From: Umbelopsis ramanniana AG
Lineage: Eukaryota > Mucoromycota > Umbelopsidomycetes > Umbelopsidales > Umbelopsidaceae
Assembly (NCBI RefSeq): GCF_025399195.1
Contig: NW_026252095.1
Span: 248,001-312,000, forward strand
Reading direction: 5' to 3'
DNA: 64,000 bases
The notes beneath the pieces were generated by a model that was not told where the DNA came from, did no database searches, and was given only the letters and a program-made list of their open reading frames with translations. Each line of letters opens with the position of its first letter. Positions within the stretch are counted from its first letter, which is position 1. The translations under genes and the position numbers were made by a program. This document shows, piece after piece, positions 41,922-58,129 of the stretch.

Positions 41922-43898
41922 TTAATAGACGCCATCGGATGATGTATTAGGAGCGGCAGCAGCGCCGTCGGTAGCAGGCGTAGTGATGACCTCTGGCGTT
42001 GGTTGGCCCCACAATCGTGTCTTGGCTTCATCCCACATCAATTTTCTCTCCATCGTCACTGCTCCGCCTCCGAAGATGGCCGAGTTCTCTTGAGCACGGC
42101 GAAGCAAATATGGGATAACTTCTTGAATTTGACCATATGGCAGATACTTGTAGATAGAGTAACCGTTCTTGCCTAAACAGTATGAGATTTGATCTTGCAT
42201 ACCGTACAATTGTCCAAATGTCACCACGCCAGTGCGGGGAAGGACGCCATTACGATCCATTTCTTTGATAGTCAGTTTGACGGAATCACGGTTATGGCTA
42301 GCCACCATGAATACGATTGGAGAGGAGGATAATGAGGTAGGTTGGTTCGTGTCGATAGCGTGTTGATGAATCTTATTCAGTAAGAACACAACTCCGCCGT
42401 TGTACGAATTGTGCGTGTCTTGCAATGTGTCGCAAATCGGGCTTGGAATGCCAAGTTCAGCTGCTCGCTTACGTTCCGATACCATGTATGCTCCTCGCAC
42501 GAGTTTGGCGCCAAATACAAATCCTTCGCGTCGCGCCAGTTCCACGTCGATAGCAAGTTTAGATTGGGCTTCCTTAGTGTACATTTGATCTATAAAAAAT
42601 GGTATGAAAGACAAGGGTTAATGATGACAAAAGAATTGGGTGGGGGTTCGTGGGGTCATATGGCCCTTTCGGTCTCAAACAAAGAAAACGGGAGAATTTT
42701 TCCTTGGGGGGTTTTTTTTGGGTATCTGAGATACTTCATAATGATTACAAAATTTATACTTACAGGTGTTGAGAACAACTGGCATACTGGTGTCATCATC
42801 GTTGGCTCGATGGTTATACTTGGCTTGAAGAAGCATGGCAATGTGGTCAATGGTGCGTTGGAAATAGCTCTGTTCAGCATCGACCATGATCTTGACGTGT
42901 TTGGTTTTAGCCAGGTCGCATACTCTTTCAAGTCGTTCAATACAGTGTTTAAAGTCTGCCAAGTCTTCATTTGAGACCCCTGCATCCAACATGACCGGTT
43001 CCGCCTTGGGGTTTTGAGGAGATACCAGACGCATGTAGTCAATCCAGTCAACATCGGTAACTTGTTCAGGCATTAAATCCACTTGGCTTTTACCCATAGA
43101 CAATTTAAGAGTGATATCCAAAAGAGTTTTACGATTAATACGTCCATCTTGATCCATATGAGAGGCAAATTCTTCACGAGCATGTTCGAACCATTTGTTC
43201 AAACTGAGGAGAGTCATCGGGCTGCTGAAAGCTGTCACCTTGATAGCGGCCATACCATTTTCTTGAGCAGCGGCGCCAACGCTCTTTAGAGTCAATTGCG
43301 TAACATGTTCTGCGCTTTCAGCATACTCTTGTCTGTCACCAGCGTGATCTATATCAGCTTCAATTGATAAATCCAAAATAGAGCCAATGCCAGATCTTGT
43401 CAATTTTTCCATCACAGGGATACATTCATCGGCGGTTTCACCTCCACAGAAATAAGCAAAGAAGCTGTTCTTGATGCCCCAATATACAGGAGTAGAGAGG
43501 CCCATTTTTTCAGCAGCAGAGATAAGATGAGGAGCCAAATTGACGATCCAGCTAGAGGCACAGACCTTGTAAATGCCCAAAGATAACCAAAGGTCATAAG
43601 TAGACTTGGATCTTACAGCAATGCGATTGCCCATATCATCGAGCTCTGCTAAAGTAGAGGTAGGAGTCGAAGTAGTAAAGGCAGACAACGGTGGTTGCTG
43701 TTGTTCGGATAAAGCAGGGTTTCGAGCAGAGGAGAATATCAAGTAACCAGAACCCAACGTGATAGCGGTTGCGATAGCGAATCTCGACGAATTCATCGAC
43801 TTTGTCGAGGGACGAGCAGTGGCGAAGTGTCTAACATGGCCAATGAAGGGTGGCGGTGGTCTATAGAGGCGTAGAACCCTTGGTCTTAGTACGTTCAT
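41922..43898 (-). CDS. PUT1: Proline dehydrogenase (mitochondrial)
   Basis: Two exons, 43898-42764 and 42589-41922, encode 600 residues. The 173-nt intron is longer than most here and has an odd G/T-rich patch. The N-terminus (MNVLRPRVLRLYRPPPPFIG, then HVRHFATARPSTK) is basic and Ser/Arg-rich, a typical mitochondrial presequence. The catalytic barrel has LDLSIEADID, GMAAIKVTAFSSP, HVKIMVDAEQSYFQRTIDH, GFVFGAKLVRGAYMVSERKR and ICDTLQDTHNSYN, then FMVASHNRDSV, VVTFGQLYGMQDQIS and YLLRRAQENSA. These are hallmark residues of FAD-dependent proline dehydrogenase, which turns proline into pyrroline-5-carboxylate. The N-terminal half is longer than in bacteria, as in eukaryotes. Confidence 0.93.
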
Positions 43899-44472
43899 GA
43901 AAGGGATTTTAGTAAAGCCGTAGAGACGGACGATCGAATGAGGCTGCTTTAAATATTTTTTTACAGTGGAGTTCAGCGAGAGGATTCCATGAATGGCAAT
44001 CTTTCCCACGAATGAACGCCCTGTGATTGGTTCCACGACCTTACACTGTAACAATATTCTCCCTTTTTTGCTGCCGGGACAAAGTCGCAAATGAGTTTTC
44101 TATCAAACGTGCTTCTCACTTCATTATCAATGAGCCATGGTCTTGTTTCGCTGCCTTATGCAACGCGTCTTCAATCTAACCGAATAAATACTGTGACCCA
44201 CAAAATTGAAAGACCAATACATTTTGCAACTCCCTCCACCTCCAAAAAGCTCCGCATAAAAAAAAAAATTCTGCTGACACAAACCTCATGTCAGGCAGGA
44301 TCGTATAGAAACTTCCAAGCCAAAAGTCATTAGACCCCCTATATTGCACCTGTCATTTCACAAAGCCAAAACCTGCTTACATTGCAATCACCACCAATTG
44401 AACCGGTCACGCACGGCTGAGGTGAACTGTCAAAAATGTAATCTACACCATGAAAGTGCCTCATTACTTTAC
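43899..44472. promoter_or_regulatory. Proline dehydrogenase promoter and UBA4 3' region
   Basis: A 574-base gap between two minus-strand genes. No clear TATA box on the minus strand. No gene recognised. Confidence 0.3.
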
Positions 44473-46261
44473 TTAGTAGATGGGAAAGTCGGTATCTATC
44501 CGAAGCGACCATTCGTGTAACCCGCCAACGATATCTTTAGCACGAATGCCATGCTCTTCCAAAATCTTGACCGCCAGTTGCGAGTCGTTACCTAAGCGGC
44601 ATATCACATACACTGTGCCATCGGGGTTACTACATTTAGCTCACATGGGATAACCGATAGCAAACAAAAAAAAAATCCTTATCTACTCACCATCCTCTTG
44701 TCTAGGCTCTATAGCTTGTTTGACCTCGTCCACTCTTCTACTTAGCTGGCGTAATGGGATATGTAAACTATTGGGAAGGCTGCAGATATCGTATTGTACT
44801 TGTTCTCGTACGTCCAATAATAAGTGGGGCCGGTCATCAGAGATACATTTCTGATACGATTCGACCATAATGCGGTCATCTGCGCCAAGGACTTGTAACG
44901 GTGCCTCCTGCCGATGGAAAATTTGTTATGAGGGCATGACACCATGCTTCTATTCATGTTCGAATGATCTTTACCTTATCCGTGGCGCCACGCCCACAAA
45001 ATTGAACGTAGTCAATGAGCTGAGTTATACTAGGGTTCTCGCCACAAACAACACAGTCCTTCTTGCGTGGTCGTAGCTTCATGGTACGGAACATAGTGGG
45101 TTGCGCTCCAGAAAAGATTAATAGGCTGGGAGGTTCTTGTGCTGTACAATGATGTTACTAGGCATTATACCCATGCATTGTATCATACTAAAGTAACTTA
45201 CCCGCTAAACCTATACTAATTTTGATAGCCTGTAATGCTTGTATACATCCGATGATACCTGGAACTAAATTGACATATGTCATCTGCTGTCGCTTACATC
45301 AGATAAAATTTGCATTTACGTCGATTGCTACTTACTGACGCCTAAAACGCCACCATCTGAACAATTTGTAACCGTCTCTGCCGGCGGTGGGGTTGGGTGC
45401 AGACACCGATAGCAAGGTCCGCCATTGTAATTGTAGGTAGTGAGCTGTATCATCATCTGGTGTTAGCTGAAAAATGCCAATATAATGAATACATATAAAA
45501 ATATATGCCTTTACCTGTCCATCCATTCTGAGCGCACTGCCAGAAACAAGTGGCTTCCCCGCGATGACGCATGCATCATTTAACAAGTATCGCGTAGCAA
45601 CATTATCTGTTGCATCGAGAACAATGTCGTATCTATCAAATATTTGTTGAGCAGAGCCACATCATACCACATTAACCCTTTTAAATTCATCCACTTACTT
45701 TGGAATAATGTTCATAGCGTTGGAGCTATCCAAAACGCAGTCGTAGGGAATCACTTGACATGTAGAATTGATTCTTCATACATAAGCAGAAAATTAAGAA
45801 CTTGTTGGTCACTTGTACTTCATGAGAACAGAATGGAGATGAAGTACAATATAAACAAACCTTCTGATAGACTCTGCTGCGGAGCGTGCCTTGTTGATCC
45901 CAACCCTAGACTCGTCGTGTATCACTTGTCGATGAAGGTTGGACACATCGACTTCGTCATGATCAATGATGCCAATGCGACCCACACCAGCACCTCCAAG
46001 GTAGAGGCATATAGGTGATCCTAATCCTCCTGCTCCAACCACCAGCATTGAAGTATTTCGAAGCTTTAGTTGACCGTTCATGCCGACGTCGGGGAGGATT
46101 AGCTGTCGACCGAATCTCCTGATCTCGGCGTTTGATAATCGATCTTCAGAGGGAAATGGCCAGGCGAAATCTTGTTCTTGAGCATGTTGTAAAAATTGGT
46201 TCTTCTCTTCGAGTTCCTTTATCCTTCGTTTCAACGCTTCATTCTCCTCTTGAAGTGACAT
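44473..46261 (-). CDS. UBA4: UBA4/MOCS3 adenylyltransferase-sulfurtransferase
   Basis: About eight exons. A short coiled start ([20 protein letters not shown]) precedes the ThiF/E1-like domain: [37 protein letters not shown] (ATP-binding), [19 protein letters not shown] and [13 protein letters not shown]. Zinc-site pairs are CYRC and CVVC. The C-terminus is a rhodanese domain with active Cys in [12 protein letters not shown], ending [12 protein letters not shown] and DTDFPIY. It activates Urm1 for tRNA wobble thiolation, and MOCS2A-like proteins where present. The cysteine loop CRLGNDS matches the MOCS3/Uba4 type. Start set at the coiled segment's ATG; 137 bp separate it from TXNDC9. Confidence 0.93.
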
Positions 46262-46398
46262 TTGGAGATTTAGAGCAGTACCCTTTTTTTTTTTTCCTGC
46301 GTACGATTTCTTCTTTGTTCTGTCCGTTTGACAGTCACTGCAGTAATTCAATTCATCGCGTATCAATCTCCGCAAAGTGTATTCCATACCCCATCGCC
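46262..46398. promoter_or_regulatory. 137-bp bidirectional promoter (UBA4 / TXNDC9)
   Basis: The whole space between two divergent ATGs. It contains a T-run of about 11 (46289-46299) and no TATA box. Such a small gap must hold both core promoters and both 5' leaders. Confidence 0.55.
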
Positions 46399-47338
46399 AT
46401 GACCGAGACAGCAAAGTAAGTGAATCCGAACATCCTTTCTCCAAACGGTACCATAAAAGCTAATCTCAAATGCAGTAGTAACCCATCTCTAGAGGAGATC
46501 GAAGATGAAGAAACGCTATTCAGGGAACTTGAGGAGGAAGATGATCACGAATCTTCTCAGTTTCGAGAACGTCGTTTCCAGGAGATTCAAGCAGAGTATG
46601 ATCTGAATCAACCTTCGGTAGTTTTCAATCCTATTCAAATACTTATTCGTTATCAACTCTCAATAGGGTGGCGAGGAGACAAAACATGATTGAAAATGAT
46701 CATGGTGCCTACGAAGAAATATCTACCGAAAAGGAAGTCATGAAGCTCACGACCACATCCAAGTATGTTGTAGTCCACTTCTTTCACAAAGATTTCCGAC
46801 GCTGCGACATCATGGATAAGCATCTTAGGGTATAATTAGCTGGATAAATGAATGCGACCTGGAGAATGGCTCACTGAACTTTTGTTTGATGATTATAGGG
46901 ATTGTCCCAAGAACACTACCAGACCAAGTTTTGTAAAATCAACGTAGAAAATGCACCATTTCTAGTTGAAAAAATGCACATCCAAGTTCTTCCATGCGTC
47001 ATGGCATTCATTGATGGAATTGCGCAGTCAAAGTGAGTAACATGCGTGGAAGGACAAAGAACGATCAGCGTAGGCATCATTAACTTTTCTTCTCTAAAGG
47101 CTTGTTGGATTTGACGAACTGGGTGGTACAGATGGGTTCTCAACCTCCCTCCTTGAATTTAAACTTGCGAATGCTGGTGAGTGTATGTTAACGGATGGCT
47201 TCCTATGACTATGACAGCTGACCGTATCTTGAATCCAACAAAGGTGTAATCAAGAGAAAGGAGACTGGAATACAATTTGCTTCGAAATCCAAGTCATTAT
47301 ACCAAAACGACGATGATTCCGATGACTACGACGAATAA
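46399..47338 (+). CDS. PLP1: Thioredoxin-domain protein, TXNDC9/PLP1 (phosducin-like)
   Basis: Exons join MTETA(AA|T)SNPSLEEIEDEE across the first intron (donor GTAAGT). They join RERRFQEIQA(GA|G)VARRQNM across the second (GTATGA to CAATAG). The body has YVVVHFFHKDFRRCDIMDKH, the thioredoxin-like strand with a single Cys instead of CxxC, then KFCKINVENAPFLVEKM, QVLPCVMAFIDG and GFDELGGTDGFST. It ends in an acidic tail DDDSDDYDE. About 205 residues. Family members assist the chaperonin CCT in folding actin and tubulin. No redox activity expected without the second cysteine. Divergent from UBA4. Confidence 0.9.
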
Positions 47339-47945
47339 TTCACCATATCAGAGATGACTGTAGTCTGGAATATTCTTCTCAACTGCTACAGCCTTTTCGC
47401 CTTGTCTTGCTTTCCGTTCTTGTCCGATATACAGTAATCATACACACTAGATAAATCTTTTGAAGCCCATTTCGAATTTCGAGATTGTGGACTATTGTGC
47501 ACTGGGTGACGGTTCGTTTACTTCCAGAATGGATAAAAAACCATCTACCGGAAGAAGTCGTCAAGTATGAATGTTTTATTGGCACGCCAGAAGCGATGCA
47601 AAGTGTATGCGATGTAGAAACCAAGATCGTTCGTTTACATCCATCAGTGTGGTACATCTCTGATTCGCAATGTTCATTATCTCACCTGCAGATGACATGG
47701 TATCAATATCAAAGTAATGTCTACGATCAATTTATTTATCGATGAGAGGCATTGGTTAAAATATAACAGATACAAAGGTTTGAATGTAAATACAGCTCTG
47801 TTGTAACATTTCATATGTGTAATCGGATGGAGCAACAAGTAAGTGACGGAAGAAGCTCCATCAATCCGTTAGTTTTCATAGCAGCACATTGTCTTTTTTG
47901 CTTCTTGTTTTAATGTGGATTAGTTTTTCACCATGGTGTTATAGC
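47339..47945. other. Convergent 3' gap with a possible spliced ORF
   Basis: About 600 bases between the stops of TXNDC9 and the FLVCR-like gene. A plus-strand reading from ATG 47354 joins across a possible 50-nt intron (about 47434-47483, GTAATC to TTCGAG) to a protein-like frame ending at 47745. This includes RLLPEWIKNHLPEEVVKYEC and VETKIVRLHPSVWYISD. It starts only 16 bases after the TXNDC9 stop, so it may just be 3' UTR. Confidence 0.25.
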
Positions 47946-49984
47946 TCAAATGGCTTTTCCTTTTTGTTTCTCAAGGTCTTTATCACCAACACGAGTGGCA
48001 TCTGATTGCGTAGAACAGACTGATGCATGACGTTCTCTGATCAAGCGTGGCGGTTCGAGCTCGGTGAGATCCTTCTCTTCTTGTTCTCTCTCTTTCAGTT
48101 CTTCGGCCATAGCTTCGGTTCTGTTCATACGTCCGTTGTACACAAAGGCAAGGACAGTGCAGACTCCCATGAGTGCAGCTTGGAAGATAAGTGCCTTTTG
48201 CATATTGTCTTTGGGGGAACCGTTCTGGTCCCGAAGTTGGTCCATAATCAATACAAAAATGAAGCCGAACAGCTGACATCCTTGCCAGAGTAAAGAGTTA
48301 GAAGTGGACTCTGCAACAGGATAGGATACTGTGATGGAAGTTAGCATTGGGTAGCTCTGAATACCTCATCTGAATTGTGGTGAATTTACCTTCAACACCG
48401 AGCTCAACTACGACTGGGACCAAGAAGGAAAGGAAGAATTGATTCATAATACAGGTGAACATGATAGCAGCGAACGAATCTTTTTGGACTGTTTACATAA
48501 AGTGATTAGCAAATGAACGACAGCTGGCAGCAATGAAGACGTATTACAATAATTACCAATGAAAATAAAACCGACGTAAGTGGCAAGGGTAAGTGGTGCC
48601 ATTAGACGAAGGAACAGCTTATGCTGCTTGGTCATATCAAGGACGGGACCAGCCACAGCTAGTTCGAAAAAACAATATGTGTTAGCCGATTTGGTAACGA
48701 GTAAATACTGCCAACAAAATTTTGACACTTACAACAACCGAGAGTGCCGGCAAAGAAGGAAACAGCGCTGAGTTGGCCGGATTGAGCGTTGGTGTATCCA
48801 TAAGGTGTGATGACTTGATTGAAGATGGTGGCAAGAGCCATACTCAAACCAACGTTGATGCCATGAATGACAAACAAGATCCAAAAGTGGCCATTTTTGG
48901 AAAGCATCTTCAAACCTTCAAAGAATGGTGGTCGATCAGTGGTTTGAGCATAGCTTGGCGGCGTTTTAGGCTTTGCTGGCATGAAGATCAATGGAACGAA
49001 TGCAACGCTAGCGAAGATGGCAACAACGATGAGCTAAAACAAAGCGTCGAAAGGAGGTTGTTAGTAAGTTTCGCACGGTTTGGGTATATGCTAAAAAACT
49101 AGTGTGCTTTACGTACTGTGAGTGGGATCTTATCCATGCCGGTAGCAATGGCAGGCATCATAAACATGCCAAGGATAGCACCATAATTAGAGGCTACAAA
49201 GTGACGATGAGTATACAATGTTTGCTTTGGAAAGAAAAGTTTTGTTTTTGGACAACTTACCCACAAACATTCCAGCAGTAGCACGTAGATTATCAGTGAA
49301 CCAAAGGCTTTGGAACTTTATATGCAAAAATATCAGTCATCCGACAATGTACATACCCATCTTAAAGAGTACCCTTACCATGCTCATGATGTTCAAGGCG
49401 AGGGGTGCAGCCGCCGCCGCCACAATTTGGCCGATCATAGTAATAGCAAACGATGGCGGGTGGACCAGGACTGCTACCCAACGAATCCAACATCCTACAG
49501 CCAATATAAATCCGGAGAGAATAAGCTGTAAAAACCAAAAAAAAAGATCAATTAATTCATTCCAGAAAATCAACAAAGCAATTGATAATGCATATACCGA
49601 TTTCTTGACCCCGAGCCTTTCAAATATCCATCCAGTGAAAAAGCTAAGGACAACGTAGACTATTCCCTGAACGTTGGAAAGCCAGTTAATGAAAGAGATG
49701 GAGACACCAAAGTACTCTGCTGTTACGGAGGGAATGGGTGCAAATGTATACTGGAAGACAGCTGAAGCTGCTCTGAGACAGACTAGCAAGAAGAGTGCAA
49801 GCCATGCTTGAGGATATGTCTTCAACTCGTACGGCTGGTTAGCAGCTACCGTACAAGAAGACAAGGTAGGAGATGGAGGTGTAACTTGAATGTCTTGTTG
49901 ATCATTTGGACGAATGGTTGTTGTAGAAATTTCATGTATGCTGTGAGGGCGGGTGGTGCCTTTGGCGAATTTGATAGAATTCAT
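47946..49984 (-). CDS. FLVCR-like major facilitator transporter
   Basis: About nine exons, near 490 residues. A polar N-terminus is followed by helix 1 with YPQAWLALFLLVCLRAASAV, then APIPSVTAEYFGVSISFINW and LSNVQGIVYVVLSFFTGWIF, then the MFS loop ERLGVKKS. These match the FLVCR (SLC49) pattern in animals: Y-P-x-x-W in helix 1, Y-[YF]-x-V-S-x-x-x-[IV]-N-W in loop 1-2. Later segments include GLSMALATIFNQVITPYGYT, with the cytosolic tail ending KDLEKQKGKAI. Animal members move heme, choline or ethanolamine; the fungal substrate is unknown. Start at MNSIKFAKG; convergent with TXNDC9. Confidence 0.78.
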
Positions 49985-52844
49985 TTTTGTAATGATGAAT
50001 GCCTTGCTGGTTTGCTAATCAGTGATAAACAAACGATGAATTTAATGGTATGCGCGAAAGAAAAATGAACTTTCGTAGGGAATGTGCACGAAGGTGAAAG
50101 TGTAATGTAATGGGTGCGGGGAAAATGAAGGTTGAGATTAAAGAATGGAGTTGAATAAGGCAAAAAAAAAAAAGAATGTATAGTCGGGTGCAACTTGGAT
50201 GTAAAAAGAAGTTGAAAGCAAAGCTATTTATTTAAGAAGAAAGCAACATGCTTGACTGCCAAGGTCGTCATGGTTATATAGACTGTTGGCCGACCTTATT
50301 CAGATGTCGTAGTGTATGCTTTGTTTAGAACTAGTGCACAGCAAATGAACAAGTCCCGGAAGGAGACGGGGTGGGTGAGGATAATAGGAGAAAAATTCAG
50401 ATTGGACAGGCATTGTTGGAATTAGATCATTGTTCAGTATTACAATATCGAACGTTACGGTATCTGTAGATATGAGCACTTACGATACTCTAAAATCACT
50501 GCGCATCATTACGATTCATATGCTTCTGACTCAAATATCCAGTCGTTATCTAAATAGATTATTCTCCAAATATTTCAATTGGATGTCAAGACGCATTCGA
50601 CTTTGGAAACATCAGTATCTTATTCCTTCTATGTTTCTTTTCTGGTCGGTCAAAATCAGAATGCCGTACGTGCACGTTGAACGTTAGTGACTAACAACCG
50701 TTTTCCGATGCAGCAGCATTAAACACATTTTCTATCTGTTCTGAAAATAACTCTTCAGTTACTGCATGAATTAATCATTGAAGGTTACGACAGTTAACAG
50801 AAATAATGCACCAATAATTGAGAGCCTAGACTGAGCAACAGTACAGTACGCAGAAGTGATTCATTACTTCATACATTGATTATTTTCTTGAATGGATGTG
50901 TCAAAAACTCAGACTCTGAACCAACCCTGAATTAAGTTACAGCGAGGGAGTAAAGGGGCATTCTACGCTCTTCAATCTTAATGTAATCCCAATTGTTGAC
51001 ATACAAAGATTGGGAGATTATAGCATGTGTATGGCGCTTTTCACTAGGAGGCTCTGACGAATAAGCGTCGAGAAAAACTTGACGTTTGCTTAAAAAAAAA
51101 GACAATGATGCGCATAAGTATGTCCGATACCCCATATAGCGTAAAATTAGACCTTGAGTTTGACTACGCTTACAATGGATCTCGAGAATTTTGCCTCATA
51201 CGATGGCATAAATTTACCGTTGCACCGAGCGTCCCGATATCTTTTTATTTCTCATTACATATTGCCAATCGCGTTCAAGTGCCATTCTCTTATGGACCCC
51301 TGCATTACTCTTTTTTTAACTACAATCAATGACGAAAAATATTTCATATTCGATGTCTCTAGCATGATCAAATATGTGGTTTAGCAATGCGAGCAACTTA
51401 TCTTCTATTACAACCATGACACTTTCATATTGAATTTGAAGTTGCGATGTACCTCATCAGTTGCAAGAATCTATTTTTTTTCAGCGAATGGACCGTGCGT
51501 TCAGGGCAATGCCAGTCAAAAAGTAATACTCTTGGCATTACTCCTAAAAATCCCTCACCCAAGAATCGTTAGCCGGCCCATGACCGAGTCAAGATGAAAA
51601 GAGCGTTAAGAATAAAAATATGCCATCAACGATGGCTTTTACTTTATCTTACAGACGGTGTCCCAGACTGTGCCCAATGTGATATAAGCATGATGGTATT
51701 AATACGCATAGAATCATTATATTAGCTGTTCTTATAACACTTGATAAGCTCATGGCATTAGAAAAAAATCCATTGCCCTGACCTTTTTTCTGAACCCGAC
51801 AGTAGAAACTTCGCCTGACCTGGATTTTGTGATATGTTGACCACGGATTGGTATTAGACAATTGTCACCCATTATGGTCATCGAGTAAAACATATATGAT
51901 GAAGTCATAGATAATGCAAACCAGCACTCATGTTGCTCGTACTCAATTTTGAATTATCCGAGTATTGACACCTTATTGTAAAATATTATATTACCAATTC
52001 GCCTCCGTCAACACTAAAAATCTCGAGTGGGCGATCTTGCCCCAGATTTTCACAAAATTTTATGATGTGATGCTAGTCTCAAATGCAATCAACTGAACTG
52101 AAATAGTTTTGTTAGATATATTCTCGCGCAGTATTATAATTAGATGACGAGTACAGCACCTTTCACTCATCGACAAGCCAATTAGGCTTGTACCTGTCAG
52201 TTGAAGGTATCGCGCGTAGACAAACAGTGAGAAAAAAACATAGGGTCATGGGAGCGTCCCATTTCGGACTTACTACCCTATGATAATTGATTTCTTCAGT
52301 TTTTGAAGTAATAGCAAAACATAACGTGTCGATTACAAAGAAATCGAGAATCCTCAAATAAACACAATAATTCCCTCTATTCGAGAGTTCTCATCATTCT
52401 CCATAGCAACTGACCTCCGGTTATTGTTTTGGTCATACTTACGACATGTGAGTCTCGACTTCATAGATCACTGGGGGCGGAGGGAAAAGACGAGGTCACA
52501 CGATGGACAATTCAACATTGGAAGCAGGTATGGAGGCTACAGAAGTAGGACGATAACTTGCAAAGGGAGATAAGTGTTATCGATTGACTGACGGATTTGT
52601 GCGCGAAACATGTCATTAGAAACAAAAAATCTATTTGCGCTTTCGTCATCGCTAAATGGGATGGTTCCTCCTAATCATGTGGGCTATAAGCCAAGCCATT
52701 GACCTTGGAGCAAAATTTTTTATTTTATTCCCTTGAATTGGACATCCCATAAAGCTATAAACAAAAGACCAGAATAATTCACGTTGTCTTTTCTTTTTTC
52801 TTCCTACTTCTTCGTTTACTGCGTAGCAGACGGCTTCAATTATT
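49985..52844. other. 2.9-kb AT-rich gene desert
   Basis: The left end is the promoter and leader of the FLVCR-like gene, purine-rich on the plus strand. The rest has only short AT-rich ORFs without domains. A G-rich word (GGGGGCGGAGGG) lies at about 52469. No RNA gene or repeat recognised. Confidence 0.35.
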
Positions 52845-56662
<3,818 letters not shown>

Positions 56663-56860
56663 ACGTACTGCCGTCGTATTGTACAGGCGTACGGGCACAG
56701 TTCTATTTACAAGTGTCTGATCACTTGAGTAACCCTTTTATAGTGACTCTGAATAAATGTACATGGGTAGGGTGTAGAGAATATGTTACTATCATACAAA
56801 GCAATAAAGAAATTATAGTTGAAAAAAATTGAGTGGAAAGCATGTAGACGAAATAACAGT

Positions 56861-58129
56861 TCAGCTGACTTCACGTACAGGTCGGGAAGTGCCAGCCGGG
56901 TTTTGCCATCCAAGCTCTTCAACCGCTTTCAGGACGTCCTCTCTTCCACGGCGCTGCAAAAGCTTGACAGTTTCCTCACTTTCTAAATTGGCTCCAGCTT
57001 TGACGAGCTCTCGCACAACATCAACGTGCCCATCCCGAATGGCCAGTTGGACAGCTCGGTTACCGCCACGACTGTCGATATTAGCTCCATGAGCTAATAA
57101 AAGTCGAACTACATCCAGATGACCATTGAGGGCAGCACCTGCCAAAGGTGCACCCATACCGGCATTAGGGTCCGCCCCAGAATCCAATAAAAGCTTGACT
57201 ACGTCTTTGTATCCAGATTTTGACGCTTGTCGAAGGGCTTTACTGTGCTGCGCCGTGGCATATGCGCCATGATCAAGTAGCAGCTTAACAACATCGGTGT
57301 GTCCTTTGGCAGCAGCAAAACGTAAAGCACAATCTTCATTGACATGCAAATCAGCACCGTTATCCAAGAGAAGTTGCGTTATCTGGTAGTGACCTCTGTG
57401 AGTAGCATCCATGAGGGCTCCTTCACCTCTGCAATGAATATCGCTGCCATGGGAAATGAAAAGTTGAACAAGTTCAAAAAATCCTGAATAGGCAGCTTGT
57501 CGAAGTAGATACTCGTCTTTGAATCGATGGTCGAAATGATATGGCGGTTCAATGACGTGACGAACAAAGTCGATCCGGTTGACTACACTCGCGCATTTCA
57601 GTATCGCTTCTTGAGCAAAGCTTCCGGGAGTATTGAACATAGATATTAGCAATTCAAATACTGCAATACTTCCTTCTTCCGCTGCTTTGATAGAATAATA
57701 CTCTAACGGTGATATATTTCTGGACTGCATTATCCGAAATATCGTCTCACACAAATCGATATAACCTTGCTCCATAGCCCAGTCGACAATGCCTTCTTCT
57801 ATCGGGATTAAATCGCAATCGAATGATAACAGGATCTCTGCCACGCTTCTTGAAAATAGAGGACAGCGTACTGCCTCCGTTGACATGGCTTCGGACGGTC
57901 CGTAGTGCCAGTATATGTAATGAGCTCGTAACAAGTTGGAAGTTGATACCTCATGGAATCGCCGGTTGACGAGCCTTAAGTCGGGATTTTGCGTCATAAC
58001 GAAAATGCGGACTATGAGTTCCGTTGGCAGGTTGTTAAGCGATGGTATTGTGAGAAGTAAGTCATGGGATTCATTATTGGCTTCAAAGGAATCTAATCGT
58101 GGTATTCGCATGGGCTTTGCTTGAGCCAT
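56861..58129 (-). CDS. F-box / ankyrin-repeat protein
   Basis: A single exon of 422 residues. An N-terminal F-box-like segment (NLPTELIVRIFVMTQNPDLR then LVNRRFHEVSTSN) is followed by a divergent linker and then about seven to eight ankyrin repeats from residue ~175. Best units are GHYQITQLLLDNGADLHVNE, GHTDVVKLLLDHGAYATAQH, GYKDVVKLLLDSGADPNAGM, GHLDVVRLLLAHGANIDSRG and GHVDVVRELVKAGANLESEE. Likely a substrate adaptor for an SCF-type ubiquitin ligase, or simply a scaffold. Convergent with the GH31 gene and divergent from the HAD gene. No intron, unlike its neighbours. Confidence 0.88.
   Translation of the reverse strand: MAQAKPMRIPRLDSFEANNESHDLLLTIPSLNNLPTELIVRIFVMTQNPDLRLVNRRFHEVSTSNLLRAHYIYWHYGPSEAMSTEAVRCPLFSRSVAEILLSFDCDLIPIEEGIVDWAMEQGYIDLCETIFRIMQSRNISPLEYYSIKAAEEGSIAVFELLISMFNTPGSFAQEAILKCASVVNRIDFVRHVIEPPYHFDHRFKDEYLLRQAAYSGFFELVQLFISHGSDIHCRGEGALMDATHRGHYQITQLLLDNGADLHVNEDCALRFAAAKGHTDVVKLLLDHGAYATAQHSKALRQASKSGYKDVVKLLLDSGADPNAGMGAPLAGAALNGHLDVVRLLLAHGANIDSRGGNRAVQLAIRDGHVDVVRELVKAGANLESEETVKLLQRRGREDVLKAVEELGWQNPAGTSRPVREVS

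Noticed and set aside
47930-47955. Plus-strand GGTGTTATAGCTCAAATGG, looks like a tRNA 5' half
   Set aside because: It overlaps the stop of the FLVCR-like gene and has no anticodon arm or T arm downstream.
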